NCBI GenBank assembly: GCA_937901455.1 | Contig: CALDIA010000210.1 | Coordinates: 1-8,766, forward strand | Direction of reading: 5' to 3' | DNA length: 8,766 nucleotides | DNA from: an uncultured Bacteroidales bacterium | GTDB lineage: Bacteria > Bacteroidota > Bacteroidia > Bacteroidales > WCHB1-69 | Translations under genes and position numbers: made by a program | Notes under the pieces: generated by a model | Seen by the model: only the letters and a program-made list of their open reading frames with translations | Database searches by the model: none | What the model was told of the DNA's origin: nothing | Part shown: positions 6,789 through 8,766 of the stretch, in pieces | Layout of the letters: each line of letters starts with the position of its first letter | How positions within the stretch are numbered: the stretch's first letter is position 1

Positions 6789-6948
6789 ATATACAAATCT
6801 TTAATTCGTTAAATATCTTTCAAATTTAGCGATGATTCAGCAAGTTGTTGTTGATGAATAAATTAGCAAAGGCTTCTCATTTTCGTGTTTTTTACCTATT
6901 TTTTACTATTCCTAATAGTCAATACACAATTGATGAGAAACTTGGCTG

Positions 6949-6979
6949 CAAAAATACAAATTTAAAACGATAGAATCAA
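6949..6979 (-). promoter_or_regulatory. Distal promoter candidate for the T9SS gene, implying a ~200-nt leader
   Basis: On the minus strand a TTG (6979-6977) is followed after 20 nt by TATTTTTG (6956-6949), a full Bacteroidota promoter. Transcription from about 6942 would give a leader of roughly 208 nt before the start codon at 6734. That leader can pair with itself: TTCTCAT and ATGAGAA at 6933-6939/6874-6880, and ACTATT/AATAGT at 6905-6919. No other minus-strand gene lies between it and 6734. Confidence 0.5.
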
Positions 6980-7000
6980 CCGTTTCGGCGGTTTTTTTTT
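6978..7000 (+). terminator. Terminator-like hairpin with no upstream + strand gene
   Basis: AACCG (6978-6982) pairs with CGGTT (6989-6993) around TTTCGG, followed by a run of T to 7000. It would end transcripts moving rightward, yet no + strand gene lies between 5174 and this point. It could end an unseen short RNA or be a relic. Its left arm overlaps the -33 element of the minus-strand promoter. The stem is short. Confidence 0.4.
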
Positions 7001-7049
7001 CGTGCTCGACCAATAATGGAAATCAGGCCTCGCCCCATTGGTTGACAAC

Positions 7050-7355
7050 TTACTGATAGACAAAGGAATAAATACAAGGTGTTTCTTCTCCGACACCATC
7101 GGGGACCTTGCGTCCGTCAATGTTAGCGGTGGCGAGGTCATAGAGGACGTGAACTTCTTCTGCCGGTGGCATAAGCGATCCTCTCTCATCTGTCACAAAC
7201 TGTCGGACCGTTTTGCTGACCCAAAGCATCCCTTTGTCCCTGGCCGGCTGGAGTATTTTACCCCTATAGTTCGTATGCAAGATGCATTTTGTCAAGATGC
7301 TAACGAACACATAGGGGTAATGCAAGCACATGCTTTTTGCTATTATGAGGATCAA
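7050..7355 (-). CDS. Doubtful 101-residue ORF, possibly a gene remnant
   Basis: The frame runs from ATG 7355 to TAA 7050. Its C-terminal half (about residues 38-101) has a protein-like composition and purine-rich first codon positions, for example VHVLYDLATANIDGRKV, while the N-terminal third reads through the inverted repeat at 7258-7320 and looks unnatural (LHYPYVFVSILTKCILH). I do not recognise a family. It may be the 3' remnant of a gene broken by the repeat, or chance; the + strand frame 7038-7421 overlaps it almost entirely and is equally unproven. Confidence 0.2.
   Translation of the reverse strand: MILIIAKSMCLHYPYVFVSILTKCILHTNYRGKILQPARDKGMLWVSKTVRQFVTDERGSLMPPAEEVHVLYDLATANIDGRKVPDGVGEETPCIYSFVYQ
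7258..7320. repeat. Long imperfect inverted repeat with internal direct repeat
   Basis: TTACCCCTAT (7258-7267) is a perfect complement of ATAGGGGTAA (7311-7320). Inside it GTTCGT (7269-7274) pairs with ACGAAC (7303-7308). The loop carries the 8-bp direct repeat CAAGATGC at 7278-7285 and 7293-7300. The combined 16-bp stem could form in RNA from either strand or serve as a protein site. No T-run follows. Confidence 0.75.
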
Positions 7356-7411
7356 CGGCTAATCACCATCGGTATTGTGCCTAACGAGTCAGGGATGGTC
7401 AGGTGTCCGCC

Positions 7412-7460
7412 GGAACGATGAAAATCTTTGTATGGGAGAGATTTTCGGAGCATCGTTTCC
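7412..7460. repeat. Bulged inverted repeat downstream of the TerB-like gene
   Basis: The outer stem is GGAACGATG (7412-7420) with CATCGTT-T-CC (7451-7460). The inner stem is AAAATCT (7421-7427) with AGATTTT (7439-7445). A 5-nt bulge (7446-7450) and an 11-nt loop complete it. It lies about 50 nt after the stop of the minus-strand gene at 7513, so it could form the 3' end of that transcript, but there is no clear T-run for an intrinsic terminator. Confidence 0.55.
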
Positions 7461-7512
7461 ACATCGTGATGAATCATAATTATAGCAAGATTCCTGGATA
7501 GTAGCAGGTGCC

Positions 7513-8049
7513 TTATTCTTTAGGACTGCATTTTTCGTGTACCTCGGCGATAAGGTTTTTTGCATCGATGCCGAGTTCCTCAGCCTTTTGGGTGAGCAGA
7601 TACTCTTCCTCAAGAGTGACAACGCCGTCTTCAATAATCACAGCCACGATCTTGTCAAGTTCGTCAAGTTGATTCTCTTTTACGGTGGTGTCTTCCGGTG
7701 TGGTGCGTAATTTCTCACCTGCGTTCTTCAGAGTGGGAAGACCCGCAACAGAGCCCAGTTTTTCGAGTACCTTGCCGCCAAACACTTTCGCTCTGTTGGA
7801 CAAGTCCTTGGCTACTTCGCCAACTTTGTCCATAAATTCGCTGTCCTTTACGTCTTGTACCACATCCTTAGTTTTGGCGCTGATGTTCTGTGCAGCCTCG
7901 GTTACTTTTTCAGTGAATTCAGAATTCTTCACATCTTCGATGGTGTCCTCAACTTTGTCAGCCACTTTCTCGGAGGTGCTTTTGAATTTGTCCACAATCT
8001 TTTCAATCAACCCTTTTTGTTCAGGGGTAGATTCATTCTTTTCTGCCAT
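7513..8049 (-). CDS. Amphipathic-helix repeat protein with TerB-like C-terminal segment
   Basis: The 178-residue protein has no signal peptide or membrane segment. Residues about 10-90 are a charged, Lys/Glu/Val/Asp-rich helical region like LEA or apolipoprotein-type proteins, with an internal repeat of 27 residues: DVKNSEFTEKVTEAA at 39-53 and DVKDSEFMDKVGEVA at 66-80. A Gly/Pro-containing linker (about 98-125) leads to residues 127-172, a compact acidic helical unit (LDKIVAVIIEDGVVTLEEEYLL, then KAEELGIDAKNL) resembling the TerB-like/EF-hand-like 'DGVVTxEE' modules at the ends of many bacterial proteins. Function is unknown; a stress or membrane-surface role is only a guess from composition. 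ATG 8049 is the first start; a promoter lies directly upstream. It is transcribed toward the unassigned 6735-7512 region. Confidence 0.85.
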   Translation of the reverse strand: MAEKNESTPEQKGLIEKIVDKFKSTSEKVADKVEDTIEDVKNSEFTEKVTEAAQNISAKTKDVVQDVKDSEFMDKVGEVAKDLSNRAKVFGGKVLEKLGSVAGLPTLKNAGEKLRTTPEDTTVKENQLDELDKIVAVIIEDGVVTLEEEYLLTQKAEELGIDAKNLIAEVHEKCSPKE

Positions 8050-8077
8050 AGTTTTGAAATTTTAAGTTTAACAATTG

Positions 8078-8111
8078 CAAAAGTACATTTTTTTCTCTTA
8101 TCTTGTGCAAA
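8078..8111 (-). promoter_or_regulatory. Promoter for the amphipathic-helix/TerB-like gene
   Basis: On the minus strand TTTG (8111-8108) is followed by TACTTTTG (8085-8078) with a 22-nt spacer, slightly longer than usual. Transcription from about 8071 gives a leader near 22 nt to the ATG at 8049. Confidence 0.5.
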
Positions 8112-8131
8112 TAACCATGTAAAAATTTATC

Positions 8132-8145
8132 ACGATGATCATCGT
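8132..8145. promoter_or_regulatory. Perfect 14-bp palindrome, operator candidate
   Basis: ACGATGATCATCGT is a perfect two-fold symmetric site. It lies between the minus-strand promoter at 8078-8111 and the + strand -7 element at 8182, where a dimeric regulator could control either direction. No regulator gene is adjacent; the role is inference. Confidence 0.4.
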
Positions 8146-8181
8146 TGTCATTATCCTTTCATTCGATGTTTGAAAAAGTTG

Positions 8182-8189
8182 TAACTTTG
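8182..8189 (+). promoter_or_regulatory. -7 element ahead of the short + strand ORF
   Basis: TAACTTTG fits TAnnTTTG and lies 20 nt before ATG 8209. No TTG/TTTG is at the normal 19-21-nt distance upstream, so only half the promoter is supported. Confidence 0.35.
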
Positions 8190-8208
8190 TCGCAAAATTT
8201 TTCTGATT

Positions 8209-8325
8209 ATGAATATAGTGACACAATCGTTGCTGGAAGAGTATAATGAGTGGAAACAATCTGTAATAAACTGTCAATGCCTGAAATTATTTCAGGCATT
8301 GACATTGTCGGGAAGCCGTTTCTGA
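8209..8325 (+). pseudogene. Short + strand ORF running into the S23 repeat unit, possibly an interrupted gene 5' end
   Basis: ATG 8209 opens a 38-residue frame beginning MNIVTQSLLEEYNEWKQSV, which looks like a natural protein N-terminus preceded by a -7 promoter element. From about residue 22 (NCQCLKLFQALTLS) it is encoded by the hairpin and inverted repeat at 8272-8307, and it ends at TGA 8323-8325 inside the 3' end of the antisense S23 gene. I do not recognise the protein. The simplest reading is the 5' end of a gene broken by the S23 unit; a genuine small protein cannot be excluded. Confidence 0.3.
8272..8304. repeat. Perfect 15-bp hairpin at the S23 3' end
   Basis: TGTCAATGCCTGAAA (8272-8286) and its exact complement (8290-8304) are separated by TTA. 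The S23 stop codon (8294-8292) lies in the right arm. It could terminate or protect the S23 transcript, but the minus-strand sequence after it (GTTTATTACAG) is a poor T-run. Its left arm is a direct copy of the 16-mer at 8714-8729. Confidence 0.9.
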
Positions 8326-8675
8326 GTGCCGTCTTTTGTTGATTTGGTTATGGAAGAAAGCATCCTTACAAGTTCACGGCAGTCGGCAACAATGCTTTCA
8401 AAATGTGAAGATTCAATCTTCCCGCTCTCGTGAAGCAGTTCCAGCCAATACTCCGTTTCAACGGCCTCCTTGAACGCGATGTACATCTTGGCGAGGAAGT
8501 CGCTCCGACTTTGTGCTGACGTAGCTTCCCGCACATTCGCCCCGACGCTCGTTCCGCTTCTCGACACCTGATCTGCCAAGGTGAACAGTTTCTTTGTGAC
8601 GAGATAATCATTCAACTTTATGATTCTCAAAGCAAAAGCCTTGCTTTTCACTACAATGGGATTGTCTTCGTTCAT
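8292..8675 (-). CDS. Four-helix-bundle protein, 23S rRNA IVP/S23 family
   Basis: The 127-residue protein is full length for the family (about 115-130). Hallmarks are NPIVVKSKAFALRI at 5-18, SRSGTSVGANVREA at 38-51, AQSRSDFLAKM at 54-64, and EAVETEYWLELL at 70-81, giving a four-helix bundle that forms a pentameric barrel in solved homologues. Relatives include the ORFs in 23S rRNA intervening sequences and the Avd accessory proteins of diversity-generating retroelements; the cellular role of stand-alone copies is unknown. No reverse transcriptase or variable repeat is visible here, so an Avd role is not supported. The start at 8675 is the only reasonable ATG. The last residues (LPDNVNA) extend past the usual end of the family's conserved region and are partly encoded by the left inverted repeat. 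The gene lies inside the 8287-8731 repeat unit. Confidence 0.93.
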   Translation of the reverse strand: MNEDNPIVVKSKAFALRIIKLNDYLVTKKLFTLADQVSRSGTSVGANVREATSAQSRSDFLAKMYIAFKEAVETEYWLELLHESGKIESSHFESIVADCRELVRMLSSITKSTKDGTQKRLPDNVNA

Positions 8676-8692
8676 GGTTCAAAAATTTCCTG

Positions 8693-8700
8693 CAAAGGTA
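8693..8700 (-). promoter_or_regulatory. -7 element of the S23 gene
   Basis: On the minus strand this is TACCTTTG followed by C, an excellent TAnnTTTG match, about 18 nt ahead of the start codon. The nearest TTG (8719-8717, inside the right inverted repeat) is only 16 nt upstream, short for this promoter class. The element would therefore carry its own promoter. Confidence 0.45.
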
Positions 8701-8731
8701 CGTTTTTCTTCAATGTCAATGCCTGAAATAA

Positions 8732-8766
8732 GTTGACCGCCCAAGGTATAAAAACAGTCTAAAAAC
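8732..8766. other. Right window edge
   Basis: Beyond the right inverted repeat only 35 nt remain. I see no gene signal that can be judged in so short a piece. Confidence 0.6.

Larger units (their letters stand above)
6735..7512. other. 778-nt region without a confident gene
   Basis: Positions 6735-6976 are very AT-rich and hold the promoter elements of the T9SS gene. Positions 7001-7512 contain overlapping open frames on both strands (7038-7421 + and 7355-7050 minus), neither of which I recognise, plus two long imperfect inverted repeats (7258-7320 and 7412-7460). This is compatible with decayed coding DNA, structured RNA, or both. Confidence 0.6.
8287..8731. mobile_element. Candidate 445-bp S23 cassette with 21-bp perfect terminal inverted repeats
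   Basis: The left end (8287-8307) and right end (8711-8731) are exact reverse complements over 21 bp, with the core ATTTCAGGCATTGACA at 8289-8304 and its complement at 8714-8729. The S23 gene lies entirely between the outer limits, and the left repeat encodes its last codons and stop. The flanks (GAAA on the left, GTTG on the right) show no target duplication. No transposase is encoded. S23 genes are known as ORFs within inverted-repeat-flanked intervening sequences of 23S rRNA; here the neighbours are not rRNA. Mobility is inference. Confidence 0.5.

Noticed and set aside
7685..8184. Two + strand frames opposite the amphipathic-helix gene
   Set aside because: Antisense shadows rich in Ser/Phe. 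The minus-strand protein has a clear start, promoter and internal repeat.
8292..8675. Avd accessory protein of a diversity-generating retroelement
   Set aside because: No reverse transcriptase, template repeat or variable repeat is in the window. The family match alone does not support it.
8287..8731. Intervening sequence within a 23S rRNA gene
   Set aside because: The sequence on both sides is not recognisable as rRNA. The left flank is a protein-like ORF and a promoter region, so only the architecture is similar.

Overview
The window looks like a chromosomal segment of a Bacteroidota species, probably order Bacteroidales. Three things point there: promoters of the TTG/TTTG - about 19-20 nt - TAnnTTTG type with weak Shine-Dalgarno signals, a secreted protein with a type IX secretion (T9SS) C-terminal sorting domain, and a 23S-IVP/S23 four-helix-bundle gene of the kind scattered through these genomes. 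No rRNA, tRNA, CRISPR array or recognisable transposase gene is visible.

Layout. The left edge holds the 3' end of a MutT-type Nudix hydrolase gene that runs into a long palindromic intergenic element (311-373). Positions 480-4221 (+ strand) form an accessory, defence-flavoured block. It contains an archaeal-type AAA+/STAND-like ATPase with a winged-helix tail, a Vsr mismatch endonuclease carrying an in-frame array of 7-bp repeats, a small unknown ORF, and a two-gene AbiEi/AbiEii type IV toxin-antitoxin operon with its own promoter and an ATGA overlap. A two-domain lipoprotein gene (4253-5173) follows on the same strand. It converges on a T9SS-secreted adhesin-like protein (6734-5241, minus strand), and a strong bidirectional terminator separates the two.

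From 6735 to 7512 there is no confident gene. This stretch holds promoter elements for the T9SS gene, a terminator-like hairpin facing right with no gene in front of it, two long imperfect inverted repeats and possible gene debris. Then come, on the minus strand, an amphipathic-helix protein with a TerB-like C-terminus (8049-7513) and an S23 four-helix-bundle protein (8675-8292).

The most striking structural signal is at the right end. The S23 gene sits inside perfect 21-bp inverted repeats (8287-8307 and 8711-8731), and a third partial copy beside the left repeat makes a 15-bp hairpin (8272-8304). This resembles the inverted-repeat-flanked S23 intervening sequences known from 23S rRNA genes, but here there is no rRNA around it; a short + strand ORF runs into its left edge. 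I regard it as a candidate small S23 cassette. The second notable signal is the heptamer array inside vsr, where gain or loss of one unit would shift the reading frame.
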